Shown piece after piece: positions 1 to 6,958 of a stretch of DNA of 9,061 bases. Positions within the stretch are counted from its first letter, which is position 1. Each line of letters starts with the position of its first letter. A model generated the notes under the pieces. It searched no databases and was not told the DNA's origin. It saw only the letters and a list, made by a program, of their open reading frames with translations. The translations under genes were made by a program, and so were the position numbers. The DNA comes from DASUAS01 sp036502765 (GTDB taxonomy: Bacteria; Actinomycetota; Acidimicrobiia; IMCC26256; DASPTH01): positions 1 through 9,061 of the forward strand of contig DASXXX010000318.1 in NCBI GenBank assembly GCA_036502765.1, written 5' to 3'.

Positions 1-2357
1 CGACCGTCGAACACGTCGGCGGTGAACGCCAACGCGGGGAGCACGATCGCGAGCGCGCCGATGATCGCGGCGGGTTGGCGCCACCCGAACCGGAAGCTGT
101 GGATGCCGTCGACGAAGACCGACACCGTGATGCCGACGCACAACGCGAGCCCGAGCGCGGCGAGCGTGAGCCCGGCCTCGGGGGCGAGCACCGACGTGTC
201 GGGGAAGAAGCGGGCGGGCACCCACACCGCGGCCCACCCGACCAGGGCGAGCACCCAACCGCGCGCGGTCCACGCGAGGCGGTCACCGGTGGCGACGAAC
301 AACGGGACCGCGGCCGCGACGATCAGGCCCCACATCACCCAGCCCGCCGACGCGGGGCCGCTGTCGAAGCGCAGCACCTGCGCGAGGTCGAGGGCGGGAC
401 GGAACGCAAAGCCGAGCGACGCCTTGTCGGTGCTCGCGTGCGTGTACGCGAGTGGCCACGGGAAGAGAAGGATCAGCGCACCGATCGACGCGACGATCGC
501 AATGCCGAACCCGCGCAGCGTCGCCTTGGCCCGGCCGGCGATCGGGATGGCGACGACGAACGCGAGCACCGCGAGCAGGAAGAGCCCCACGCCGGCCGGG
601 TAGAACGCGCCGAGCAGCGCCGCCAGCACCGCGAGCCGGAGCACCCGACCGCGCCGCGTGTCGTCGCGGTCGCCGAGGCGCACGACGCGCAGGAGGAGGA
701 ACGGCAGCAGCGCGAAGAGCACCAGCGGTCCGAGCCGGCCCTGCGCGATCGCGTTGCGGGCGACCGGGTTGATCCCGTACACGAGGCCGGCCGCGAGCGC
801 AGGCCCGCGGTACCCGATGGTGAAGCGACCGAGGCGGTACGCACCGAACGCACCGAGCGGGAGCGCAACGACCACGGTGAGGGTCTGGGCAAGGCCGGTG
901 GCGCCCAGGAGCACGGTGCCGAACCCGCCGATCACCGCGAGCGCCGCCGGCGCCGGCGACGCCGATCCGAGCCCGGTGTAGCGCCACGCCGATCCGAACG
1001 TGTCGAACACGTCGCCGATGCCGGGCCAGTGCGCGAAGGTCCCGATCGCGGGAACTCCTCCGGTGATGAGGGAACGTGACCCGACCACCACCATCGCGAG
1101 GAAGGCCAGGAAGGCGATCGCCGCCGGCGTCCGCATGCCGTCGGACACCGAGTCGACCGCGCTGCGCGACGCGTCGCCGATGGACCGCAGGCGGGTGTCG
1201 GTGTGCAGATGATGGCTGAGGAACGCGCCGAGACGGGCGGTGCTGGACACCTGCAGCTCGCGCAGCTCGGAGTCGTGCACCGTGCGCAGCGACTGGGCCC
1301 GCCGCCGCGACGCGCGCAATTGACGCACGTGGAACAGGTTCGAGAACCAGCTGCCGATCGCGGCGCGAGCCCGACGCGGCCGGCCGATCAGCAGGTCACC
1401 CACCGCTTCGACGAAGCCGACCACGAAGCCGACGGGCACCAGCCACAACAACTTGTGCCACGAGTACGACGTGAACAGCACGCGGACGCGCGACCGCGCC
1501 ATCCCGAACTCGTCGGGGTGGTCGCCACGCAGACCGTCGGTCGCGGCCTGACGGTGCGTCGCCCGCGCGTCGGGGACGATGAGCACGCGCGCGCCGGCGA
1601 GGCGCGCCCGCCAGCACAGATCGAGGTCTTCGGCACCCGGGAACGTCGCGGGGTCGATGCCCTCGAGCACGGCGAACAGGTCGGTGCGCACGAGCATGAC
1701 CGCGGTCGGCACGTAGAAGACGTCGCGGACACCGTCGTGCTGTTCCTGGTCGACCTCACCGGGCTCGATGCCGGTGTACGGCGCGCCGAACCGGTCGATG
1801 GAGCGACCCACCTCGAGCAGCACCTCGGGGTTCTCCGCGCTCACGAGCTTCGGGCCGAGGATCCCGGCGTTCGACCGGTATCCCTCCTCCACCAAGAATC
1901 GAACCGCCGGCGGGTCGAGCACGACGTCGTCGTGGCACAGCAGGAGGAAGGTCGCGCCCTCGACCACGTGGAGGGCCTCGTTGGCCGCGTCGGCGAAGCC
2001 GGACCCGTCCTCGAGCCGGCGGACGAACGCCCGCGGGAGCACGTCGGCGACGCGGGAGGTGGGGTCGTCGTCCGACCCGCAGTCGACCACGAGCACGGTG
2101 AGGTCGTCGTAATCCTGTGCGCCGATGGAGGTGAGGGTGTCCTCGAACCAGGGGCCCGGGTTGCGGGTGACCACCACGGCCACGACCGGGGGATACTGGG
2201 CGAGGACCTCCTCGACATCTTCTGGCTCGACGTCCTCGGGCCTGGTGTCCTCGAGGTCGGCGTCCCGGAGCTCGGCGAACGGCTCGGCGAGTGGAACCGG
2301 CGCATCGTCCCCGGGGGGCGCCGCGACGGGATCGTCGGGCGGTTCGAGCGCGCTCAT
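1..2357 (-). CDS. Large membrane glycosyltransferase, GT2 domain plus multi-TM region (C-terminus cut by window edge)
   Basis: The frame is open without a stop from the ATG at 2357 to the left edge, giving 785 residues with no end in view. Residues 1-55 are an acidic, Asp/Glu/Pro-rich leader. Residues 57-265 form a family 2 (GT-A) glycosyltransferase domain: VVVTRNPG (61-68), VVDCGSDD (90-97), a likely metal-binding HDD (142-144), and GAEDLDLCWRARLAG (241-255), the ED-x-DLCWR signature of rhamnosyl- and galactofuranosyl-type enzymes. A hydrophobic segment lies at about 302-324, followed by a basic stretch (325-360), then many likely membrane helices from 411 onward (about 411-427, 472-500, 515-530, 543-560, 573-605, 615-635, 672-690, 700-715, 728-750, 763-782). 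The architecture suggests a membrane-bound enzyme that glycosylates a lipid-linked or wall polymer. Donor and acceptor are unknown. The membrane part may be a second (GT-C or AftD/YfhO-like) domain, but this is only an impression. It is divergent from the F420 operon. Confidence 0.88.
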   Translation of the reverse strand, partial: MSALEPPDDPVAAPPGDDAPVPLAEPFAELRDADLEDTRPEDVEPEDVEEVLAQYPPVVAVVVTRNPGPWFEDTLTSIGAQDYDDLTVLVVDCGSDDDPTSRVADVLPRAFVRRLEDGSGFADAANEALHVVEGATFLLLCHDDVVLDPPAVRFLVEEGYRSNAGILGPKLVSAENPEVLLEVGRSIDRFGAPYTGIEPGEVDQEQHDGVRDVFYVPTAVMLVRTDLFAVLEGIDPATFPGAEDLDLCWRARLAGARVLIVPDARATHRQAATDGLRGDHPDEFGMARSRVRVLFTSYSWHKLLWLVPVGFVVGFVEAVGDLLIGRPRRARAAIGSWFSNLFHVRQLRASRRRAQSLRTVHDSELRELQVSSTARLGAFLSHHLHTDTRLRSIGDASRSAVDSVSDGMRTPAAIAFLAFLAMVVVGSRSLITGGVPAIGTFAHWPGIGDVFDTFGSAWRYTGLGSASPAPAALAVIGGFGTVLLGATGLAQTLTVVVALPLGAFGAYRLGRFTIGYRGPALAAGLVYGINPVARNAIAQGRLGPLVLFALLPFLLLRVVRLGDRDDTRRGRVLRLAVLAALLGAFYPAGVGLFLLAVLAFVVAIPIAGRAKATLRGFGIAIVASIGALILLFPWPLAYTHASTDKASLGFAFRPALDLAQVLRFDSGPASAGWVMWGLIVAAAVPLFVATGDRLAWTARGWVLALVGWAAVWVPARFFPDTSVLAPEAGLTLAALGLALCVGITVSVFVDGIHSFRFGWRQPAAIIGALAIVLPALAFTADVFDG

Positions 2358-2367
2358 GGAGGACGAC

Positions 2368-2373
2368 AGCGTA
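2368..2373 (-). promoter_or_regulatory. Putative -10 element of the large glycosyltransferase gene
   Basis: On the minus strand TACGCT is followed by ten bases and then the ATG at 2357, so the transcript would carry a 5' leader of only about four bases. No Shine-Dalgarno sequence is present in those ten bases. The hexamer and its three flanking bases are identical to the one before cofD on the other strand. Confidence 0.45.
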
Positions 2374-2451
2374 CCGTCGCCCTCTCGCAGGCCCCGGACA
2401 CCACCTGGCGCTCGACGGGGCACGGCGGGGTCGTTCCGACGGGTCGGCCGG

Positions 2452-2457
2452 TACGCT
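2452..2457 (+). promoter_or_regulatory. Putative -10 element of a leaderless cofD transcript
   Basis: TACGCT is followed by exactly six bases (CACCCG) and then the cofD ATG at 2464. This places the expected transcription start on the A of the start codon. There is no Shine-Dalgarno sequence before the ATG. Leaderless mRNAs with TANNNT about 6-7 bases before the start codon are common in actinobacteria, so this is a plausible promoter and also supports the chosen cofD start. The -35 region is weak. Confidence 0.6.
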
Positions 2458-2463
2458 CACCCG

Positions 2464-3387
2464 ATGATCACAGCACTGGCGGGGGGTGTGGGAGCCGCCC
2501 GCTTCCTGCGCGGCCTGGTGCAGGTCGTCGACCCGGCCGAGGTGACCGTCGTCGTCAACACCGCCGACGACGACTGGTTCCACGGCCTCTACGTGTGCCC
2601 CGACCTCGACTCGGTCACCTACACGCTGGCCGGGGCGCAGAACCCCGACACCGGTTGGGGCCTCGCCGGCGAGACCTTCGCCGCCATCGACGCCCTCGCC
2701 CGCTACGGCGAGGACACGTGGTTCCGTCTCGGCGACCAGGATCTCGCCACGCACCTGTTCCGCACCCGGTTGCTGCGCGACGGCGCCACCCTCAGCGAGG
2801 CCACGTCCCGGGTCACCGCGGCGTGGGAGCTCGGGCCGCGGCTGGTCCCCATGACCGACGACCGCGTGGCCACCCGCATCACCACACCGGACGGCGAGCT
2901 CGCGATGCAGGAGTGGTTCGTGCGGGAGCACTGCGAGCCCGAGGTGGTGGGCGTGCACTTCGACGGTGCGGACGACGCCCGGCCCGCGCCCGGTGTGCTC
3001 GACGCCATCGCCGACGCCGACACCGTGCTCGTGTGCCCGAGCAACCCGGTGATCTCGATCGGCCCGATCCTCGCCGTGCCCGGCATCCTCGACGCGCTCG
3101 TGGCCCGGCGCGACCGCGTGGTCGGCGTGAGCCCGATCATCGCCGGGCGGCCGGTGAAGGGTCCGGCCGACCGGCTCATGGGCCCCATGGGCATCGACGT
3201 GTCGTGCGTGGGTGTCGCACGCGAGTACCGCGCCTTCTGCAGCGCGCTCGTCATCGACACCGGCGACGCCGCGCGTGCGGGCGAGATCGAGGCGCTCGGT
3301 GTGCGGGCGGCCGTCGCCGACACGTTGATGACCGACGCGCGCGTCGCTGCCGCGCTGGCGCGCGACACGCTCGCCGCCGTCGCCTGA
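2464..3387 (+). CDS. cofD: Phosphoenolpyruvyl/2-phospho-L-lactate transferase, F420 biosynthesis (CofD/FbiA)
   Basis: This 307-residue protein transfers the phosphoenolpyruvyl or phospholactyl group from its guanylylated carrier to the deazaflavin Fo, making (dehydro-)F420-0. Length and motifs fit the family throughout: an N-terminal nucleotide-binding GGVGAARFLRGL (7-18), the acidic NTADDDW (32-38) that binds metal in CofD, PDLDS (46-50), LGDQDLATHLFRT (89-101, very FbiA-like), CPSNPVISIGPIL (191-203) and SPIIAGRPVKGPADRLM (223-239). ATG 2464 is chosen because CofD proteins begin just before the GGVG loop and because a -10 element sits at the leaderless distance; the upstream open frame is low-complexity shadow. 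It is first in a three-gene F420 operon, 20 bases before cofE. In actinobacteria the carrier is the phosphoenolpyruvate form made by FbiD, which is not in this window. Confidence 0.96.
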   Translation: MITALAGGVGAARFLRGLVQVVDPAEVTVVVNTADDDWFHGLYVCPDLDSVTYTLAGAQNPDTGWGLAGETFAAIDALARYGEDTWFRLGDQDLATHLFRTRLLRDGATLSEATSRVTAAWELGPRLVPMTDDRVATRITTPDGELAMQEWFVREHCEPEVVGVHFDGADDARPAPGVLDAIADADTVLVCPSNPVISIGPILAVPGILDALVARRDRVVGVSPIIAGRPVKGPADRLMGPMGIDVSCVGVAREYRAFCSALVIDTGDAARAGEIEALGVRAAVADTLMTDARVAAALARDTLAAVA

Positions 3388-3393
3388 CCGCAC

Positions 3394-3399
3394 AGGTGA
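3394..3399 (+). promoter_or_regulatory. Shine-Dalgarno site that decides the cofE start
   Basis: AGGTGA lies eight bases before GTG 3408. A second in-frame GTG at 3396 overlaps this site and has no ribosome binding sequence of its own. The site therefore favours 3408, which also gives the N-terminus typical of CofE (a few residues, then IIPVHGVPEVRP). Confidence 0.65.
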
Positions 3400-3407
3400 C
3401 CGGGCAC

Positions 3408-4118
3408 GTGCAACCGCTCACGATCATCCCGGTGCACGGGGTGCCCGAGGTGCGTCCCGACGACGTCCTCGCACCCCTCATCGCCGACGCCGCCGCCGCC
3501 CAGGACACCCCCCTGCTCGACCACGACTGCATCGTCGTCACCCAGAAGATCGTCTCCAAGGCCGAGGGGCGCCTCGTGGAGATCGATCCCGACGACCGCG
3601 ACGCGCGGCGCGTGCTCGTGGAGGGCGAGTCGGTGCGTGTCCTGCGTCGCCGCGGTGATCTGATCATCAGCGAGACCCGTCACGGGTTCGTGTGCGCGAA
3701 CGCGGGCGTCGACCTCTCGAACGTCGACGCCGGCTGGGCCGCGCTCCTCCCCGTCGACAGCGACCGCTCGGCCCGCCGCATCCGCGACGCGCTGCGCGCC
3801 ACGCGCGGCGTCGACGTCGGTGTCGTCGTCTCCGACACCTTCGGACGCCCGTGGCGCCAGGGACTCACCGACGTCGCCATCGGCGTGGCCGGCCTCGCCG
3901 CCATCGTCGACCTCCGCGGCACCGAGGACGCGCTCGGGCGCGAGCTCCAGGTCACCGAGGTGGCGGTCGCCGACGAGGTCGCCGGCGCGGCCGAACTGGT
4001 GATGGGCAAGTCGTCGGGCGTGCCGGTCGCGATCGTGCGTGGCCTCGACCCGTCGTGGTTCCGCGAGAGCGCCGTCACCGAGCTGGTCCGCCCGCCCGGC
4101 GAGGACCTCTTCCGGTGA
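3408..4118 (+). CDS. cofE: Coenzyme F420-0:L-glutamate ligase (CofE; FbiB N-terminal domain)
   Basis: This 236-residue enzyme adds gamma-linked glutamates to F420-0 using GTP. The family motifs appear in order: IIPVHGVPEVRPDD (6-19), VVTQKIVSKAEGR (43-55), ESVRVLRRRGDLIISETRHG (74-93), GFVCANAGVDLSN (93-105), SDTFGRPWRQGLTDVAIG (142-159), VTEVAVADEVAGAAELVMGK (182-201) and VPVAIVRG (205-212). The length is that of a stand-alone CofE. Mycobacterial FbiB carries the same domain but continues through a linker into a nitroreductase domain. Here the protein stops right after PPGEDLFR, the point where that linker begins. The start is GTG 3408 behind AGGTGA; GTG 3396 is the alternative and would add four residues. 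Its stop codon overlaps the next gene's start (GTGA), so the two are probably translationally coupled. Confidence 0.95.
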   Translation: MQPLTIIPVHGVPEVRPDDVLAPLIADAAAAQDTPLLDHDCIVVTQKIVSKAEGRLVEIDPDDRDARRVLVEGESVRVLRRRGDLIISETRHGFVCANAGVDLSNVDAGWAALLPVDSDRSARRIRDALRATRGVDVGVVVSDTFGRPWRQGLTDVAIGVAGLAAIVDLRGTEDALGRELQVTEVAVADEVAGAAELVMGKSSGVPVAIVRGLDPSWFRESAVTELVRPPGEDLFR

Positions 4119-4762
4119 CCTCCACTCCCCGATCACAAGGGTTGGAGGGGGCGGAGAGTCGGGTGCCCGCGTTCCTCGACGCGCGGCGGTCGATCCGGGC
4201 GTTCGTCGACGAACCGGTGCCGCGCGACGCGCTCGACGGCTTCGTCGAGGCTGCGTGCGCCGCGCCCGCGCCGCACCACTCGCGCCCGTGGCGGTGGGTC
4301 GTGGTCGACACCGCGCCCGCCAAGCAGCAGCTCGCCGACGGCATGGGCGCGGCGTGGCGGCGCGACCTCGAGGGCGACGGCGTCGCCCCGGCACGCGTCG
4401 ACGAGTTGGTCGACGCGTCGCACGCCAAGATCACCGGTGCCCCCGCGCTCGTGCTCGGGTGCCTCACCTGGGACGGCCTCGACCGCTACCCCGACGACAC
4501 CCGTCAACGCGCCGAGTTCGGCATGGCGTTGCTGTCGCTCGGCGCCGCGGTCGAGAACCTCATGGTCGCGGCGGCCGACGCGGGATACGCGTCGTGCTGG
4601 GTCGCGGCGCCGATCTTCTGCCCCGAAGCCACGCGCGACGCGCTGGGCCTCGCACCCGAGTGGCTCCCCCACGCCATGGTCGTCGTCGGTCGTCCCGATC
4701 CCACCTACGTCGGTCGCCCGCGTCCGCCGGTCCCGCTCGGGGAGCTGCGCGCGTTCCGCTGA
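4115..4762 (+). CDS. Nitroreductase-family dehydro-F420-0 reductase (stand-alone FbiB C-terminal domain)
   Basis: This 215-residue protein resembles the C-terminal FMN-binding domain of M. tuberculosis FbiB, which reduces dehydro-F420-0 to F420-0. Landmarks are FLDARRSIRAFVDEPVP (20-36, the typical nitroreductase opening with phosphate-binding Arg/Ser), AAPAPHHSRPWRWV (49-62, close to the APAPHHTRP of FbiB), GAPALVLGC (108-116), MALLSLGAAVENLMVAAADAG (137-157), SCWVAAPIF (160-168, cf. SCWIGSTIF) and LAPEWLPHAMVVVGRPDP (179-196). GTG 4115 is chosen as start because it overlaps the cofE stop as GTGA and has GAGG at 4101-4104, ten bases upstream. GTG 4163 is a shorter alternative. Being third in a cofD-cofE operon supports an F420 role over a general nitroreductase. 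The exact reaction is inferred from FbiB. Confidence 0.9.
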   Translation: MTSTPRSQGLEGAESRVPAFLDARRSIRAFVDEPVPRDALDGFVEAACAAPAPHHSRPWRWVVVDTAPAKQQLADGMGAAWRRDLEGDGVAPARVDELVDASHAKITGAPALVLGCLTWDGLDRYPDDTRQRAEFGMALLSLGAAVENLMVAAADAGYASCWVAAPIFCPEATRDALGLAPEWLPHAMVVVGRPDPTYVGRPRPPVPLGELRAFR

Positions 4763-4817
4763 GGTCGTTCCTGAGTCGAGCGGGTGGGGACGGAGCGAAC
4801 GGAGTGCGCGAGGGGAG
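4763..4817. other. Short intergenic space between convergent operons
   Basis: These 55 bases separate the ends of the F420 operon and the envelope-sugar operon. I see no strong hairpin with a T-run on either strand, so no terminator can be called. The only recognisable content is one copy of a 20-base repeat at 4787-4806, which recurs near 8.7 kb. Confidence 0.6.
4787..4806 (+). repeat. Dispersed 20-base intergenic repeat, single copy
   Basis: GGGACGGAGCGAACGGAGTG here is identical to the minus-strand sequence at 8701-8682, where it is part of a tandem array. Inside it ACGGAG occurs twice, separated by CGA (4790-4804). The match ends after the final G: the next bases are C here and A in the other copy. 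An exact 20-base match nearly 4 kb away, in another intergenic site and opposite orientation, is more than composition would give and suggests a genome-wide repeat family. Confidence 0.7.
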
Positions 4818-5756
4818 CTAGGCGGTGCGGAACCAGTCGACGGTGAGGCCGAGCCCTTCGTCGAGCGGGGTCCACGGCTTCCAGCCCAGATGGATCGCGG
4901 CGCGACCGGGATCGAGGGCGGAGCGTTCGAGCTCGCCGGCGCGCGCGGGTGCACGATTGGGCGGCTCGGAAGAACCGACCAGGCCGGCGATGGCGTCGTA
5001 GAGCTCGAGCACGCTGGTCTCGACGCCGGTACCGATGTTCATCAGCAACCCGCCGCCCTTCTCGGTGGCGCGCACGAAGGCGTCGACGACGTCGTCGACG
5101 AAGACGTAGTCGCGCGTCTGCGCGCCGTCGCCGAACACCGTCGGCTGACGGCCCGCGAGCATCCGACCGGCGAAGATCGCGACCACACCCGCTTCCCCGT
5201 TGGGATCCTGCCGCGGTCCGTAGACGTTGCCGAGCGCGAGCTCGGTGTACTCGAGCCCGTGCACCTCGCGGTAGTAGTGCAGGTAGTCGCCGGCCGCCTT
5301 CTTCGACACGCCGTAGGGCGAGATCGGCCGCTGCGGGTGGCTCTCGCGCACCGGCAGCGACTCGGGGATGCCGTAGAGCGTGCCCCCCGACCCCGCGAAC
5401 ACCACCTTGCGGGTGCCGGCGGCGACTGCGGCCTCGCACACGTTGAGCGACCCGAGGACGTTGACCTCGGCGTCGAACAGCGGCTTCGCCACCGACACGC
5501 GCACGTCGAGCTGCGCGGCGAGGTGGAAGATGACCTCGGGACGACGGTGACCGACCAGATCGGCGAGCTGCGGCGACCGGATGTCGAGGCGGTGGAAGCT
5601 GAACTTCCGGTTGCGCTGGGCCCGCGCCTCACCGAGGTTGGCGAGCACGCCGGTCGACAGGTCGTCGATGGCGTCGACGTCACACCCTTCGGCGAGGAGC
5701 CGGTCGACGAGCGTCGAGCCGATGAACCCCGCGCCGCCCGTGACCATCACCCGCAC
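4818..5756 (-). CDS. NAD-dependent UDP-sugar 4-epimerase (GalE/GalE-like SDR)
   Basis: This 312-residue extended short-chain dehydrogenase has the Rossmann motif TGGAGFIGS (6-14, G7/G10/G13), the adenosine-binding acidic pair in DDLSTG (31-36), FHLAAQLDVRVS (78-88), the active-site strand GSGGTLYG (122-129), the catalytic YGVSK (Tyr148, Lys152), GNVYGPRQDP (176-185) and RDYVFVDDVVDA (215-226). This fits UDP-glucose/UDP-glucuronate 4-epimerases of about 310 residues, so it likely makes a UDP-galactose-type precursor; the exact sugar cannot be read from sequence. The start is GTG 5756, which gives MRVMVTGGAGFIG as in the family. GGAG at 5770-5767 inside the end of the upstream gene serves as ribosome binding site. 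Only five bases separate it from the manB-like gene, so it is the last gene of the operon. The position usually holding catalytic Ser (124) is Gly, with Ser123 and Thr126 nearby. Confidence 0.92.
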   Translation of the reverse strand: MRVMVTGGAGFIGSTLVDRLLAEGCDVDAIDDLSTGVLANLGEARAQRNRKFSFHRLDIRSPQLADLVGHRRPEVIFHLAAQLDVRVSVAKPLFDAEVNVLGSLNVCEAAVAAGTRKVVFAGSGGTLYGIPESLPVRESHPQRPISPYGVSKKAAGDYLHYYREVHGLEYTELALGNVYGPRQDPNGEAGVVAIFAGRMLAGRQPTVFGDGAQTRDYVFVDDVVDAFVRATEKGGGLLMNIGTGVETSVLELYDAIAGLVGSSEPPNRAPARAGELERSALDPGRAAIHLGWKPWTPLDEGLGLTVDWFRTA

Positions 5757-5761
5757 GGTGG

Positions 5762-6877
5762 TCAGTCTCCCAGTGCGGCATCGGGTGCGTCGGGGTCGGT
5801 GCGACGGATGCGCGCCCCCGACGCGCGCCCGCCGGCGTCGAGCATGGCACCCGATCCCACGATGGTGTGGTCGGACGCGATCGCCCCCGTGCGGAGGGTG
5901 GCGTCGGGACCGAGGACGGAGTCGATCACCTCGGCGTCGGTCTCGAGGACGGCACCGTCGAGCACGACCGCGCGCAACACGCGCGCACCCGCGGCCACCG
6001 ACGCGCCCGCACCGACCGCGGAACCGGCAACCCTCGCACCGGCGTCGACGCGCGCGCCGTCGCCGAGCAACACCGGCGCGACCAGACGCGCCCCCGCGTC
6101 GACGTGTGCGTCACCCTGGATCCAGATCCCCGGCGCGGCCTCGCGCGCGCCGGGCGCGGGCTCCCCTCCGAGCACGCCGGCCAGCACGTCGGCGTGCGCC
6201 TGCAGGTACTTCTCGGGTGTGCCGATGTCGATCCAGTACGCGTCGCTCGTCATCGCGTACATGCGCCTCGGATCTTCGAGCATGCGCGGGAACGTCTCGC
6301 GCTCGATGGAGACCGTCAACCGCTCGGGGATGCGCTGCAGCACCGCGGGCTCGAGCACGTAGGTGCCGGCGTTGATCCAGTTGGTCGGCGCCTTGCCCTT
6401 GGGCGGCTTCTCGACGAACGCGACCACCTCGCCGTCGTGGCGCGTCGGCACCACCCCGAATGCCGACGGATCGGCGACCTTCGTGAGGCAGATGGTCGCC
6501 TCCGCGCCGCGCTCGTCGTGGAACGCGACCAACTCGCCGAGGTCGAGGGTGGTGAGCACGTCGCCGTTGCACACCACGAGGCGCTCGTCGAGCCCCTGCG
6601 CGGCGAAGCGGATCGCCCCGGCGGTACCGAGCGGATGGTCTTCCACCGCATAGCGCAGCACGAGGTCGCCGAAGCGGCCCTCGGGGAAGTGGGCCTCGAA
6701 CGCATCGGGCAGGTAACCGAGCGACAGCACGACCTCGTCGACACCGTGACGGGCCAGCCACGCGAGTTGCCGCTCGAGGAACGCCTGGTTGGCGATCGGG
6801 AGCAGCGGTTTGGGCGTGGCGTAGGTGAGCGGGCGCAGCCGCGTGCCCTCGCCGCCCACGAGGACGATCGCCTTCAC
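5762..6877 (-). CDS. manB: Mannose-1-phosphate guanylyltransferase (ManB/GMPP type)
   Basis: This 371-residue enzyme would make GDP-mannose from mannose-1-phosphate and GTP. Residues 1-235 form the nucleotidyltransferase fold: GGEGTRLRPLT (8-18), PKPLLP (22-27), HPLGTAGAI (81-89), NGDVLT (104-109, metal-binding Asp), AFGVVPT (139-145), FVEKPP (154-159), NAGTYV (169-174) and YWIDIGTPEKYL (214-225). Residues 251-345 are hexapeptide-like repeats of a left-handed beta helix. The layout and many motifs match M. tuberculosis ManB (Rv3264c). A glucose- or other sugar-1-phosphate nucleotidyltransferase is possible, but the C-terminal helix and the wbbL neighbour favour ManB. The start is GTG 6877, with GGTGA seven bases upstream; the family begins just before the AIVLVGGEGTR strand. 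It lies five bases upstream of the epimerase and 81 bases downstream of the unknown membrane protein. Confidence 0.9.
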   Translation of the reverse strand: MKAIVLVGGEGTRLRPLTYATPKPLLPIANQAFLERQLAWLARHGVDEVVLSLGYLPDAFEAHFPEGRFGDLVLRYAVEDHPLGTAGAIRFAAQGLDERLVVCNGDVLTTLDLGELVAFHDERGAEATICLTKVADPSAFGVVPTRHDGEVVAFVEKPPKGKAPTNWINAGTYVLEPAVLQRIPERLTVSIERETFPRMLEDPRRMYAMTSDAYWIDIGTPEKYLQAHADVLAGVLGGEPAPGAREAAPGIWIQGDAHVDAGARLVAPVLLGDGARVDAGARVAGSAVGAGASVAAGARVLRAVVLDGAVLETDAEVIDSVLGPDATLRTGAIASDHTIVGSGAMLDAGGRASGARIRRTDPDAPDAALGD

Positions 6878-6958
6878 GACGTCGTCACCGTGTGCCTGCG
6901 CTCGACCCTGCGCTCCACGGCGCGCCCCTCACCGTGCGCCCCCTCACGGCGAGCCCGC
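6878..6958. other. Intergenic gap inside the envelope operon
   Basis: These 81 bases lie between the stop of the 269-residue membrane protein and the manB start. Most of the gap is made of imperfect 15-base tandem units. No -10 element or terminator hairpin was convincing, so read-through within one operon is assumed. Confidence 0.5.

Larger units (their letters stand above)
2358..2463. promoter_or_regulatory. Divergent intergenic promoter region
   Basis: These 106 bases separate the start codons of the large glycosyltransferase (minus) and cofD (plus). They contain two copies of CGGTACGCT in opposite orientation, at 2449-2457 on the plus strand and 2376-2368 on the minus strand, forming a 9-bp inverted repeat with 72 bases between the arms. 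Each copy contains TACGCT, a fair match to the actinobacterial -10 consensus TANNNT, and each lies just upstream of one start codon. No good -35 hexamer (TTGAC-like) is visible on either strand. No riboswitch-like fold or other operator was recognised. Confidence 0.6.

Noticed and set aside
3396..3398. GTG 3396 as the cofE start.
   Set aside because: It lies inside the AGGTGA ribosome site used by GTG 3408 and has no such site itself; the four extra residues match nothing in the family.
1203..3407. A long plus-strand open frame antisense to the large glycosyltransferase and out of frame over cofD.
   Set aside because: It encodes low-complexity Arg/Gly/His/Asp sequence with no motifs, as expected opposite GC-rich genes. 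Only the stretch from 3408 onward is the true cofE.
4105..4130. A sequencing or assembly frameshift in a single fused fbiB gene.
   Set aside because: The ligase half ends at its natural domain end, the reductase half has its own GTG overlapping the stop as GTGA plus an upstream GAGG, and no conserved linker residues are lost. This fits a real gene boundary better, though reads would settle it.
4763..4817. A bidirectional terminator between the convergent operons.
   Set aside because: Only a 5-bp pairing (CGTTC at 4766-4770 with GAACG at 4797-4801) around a long loop was found, with no T-run, so it is too weak to call.
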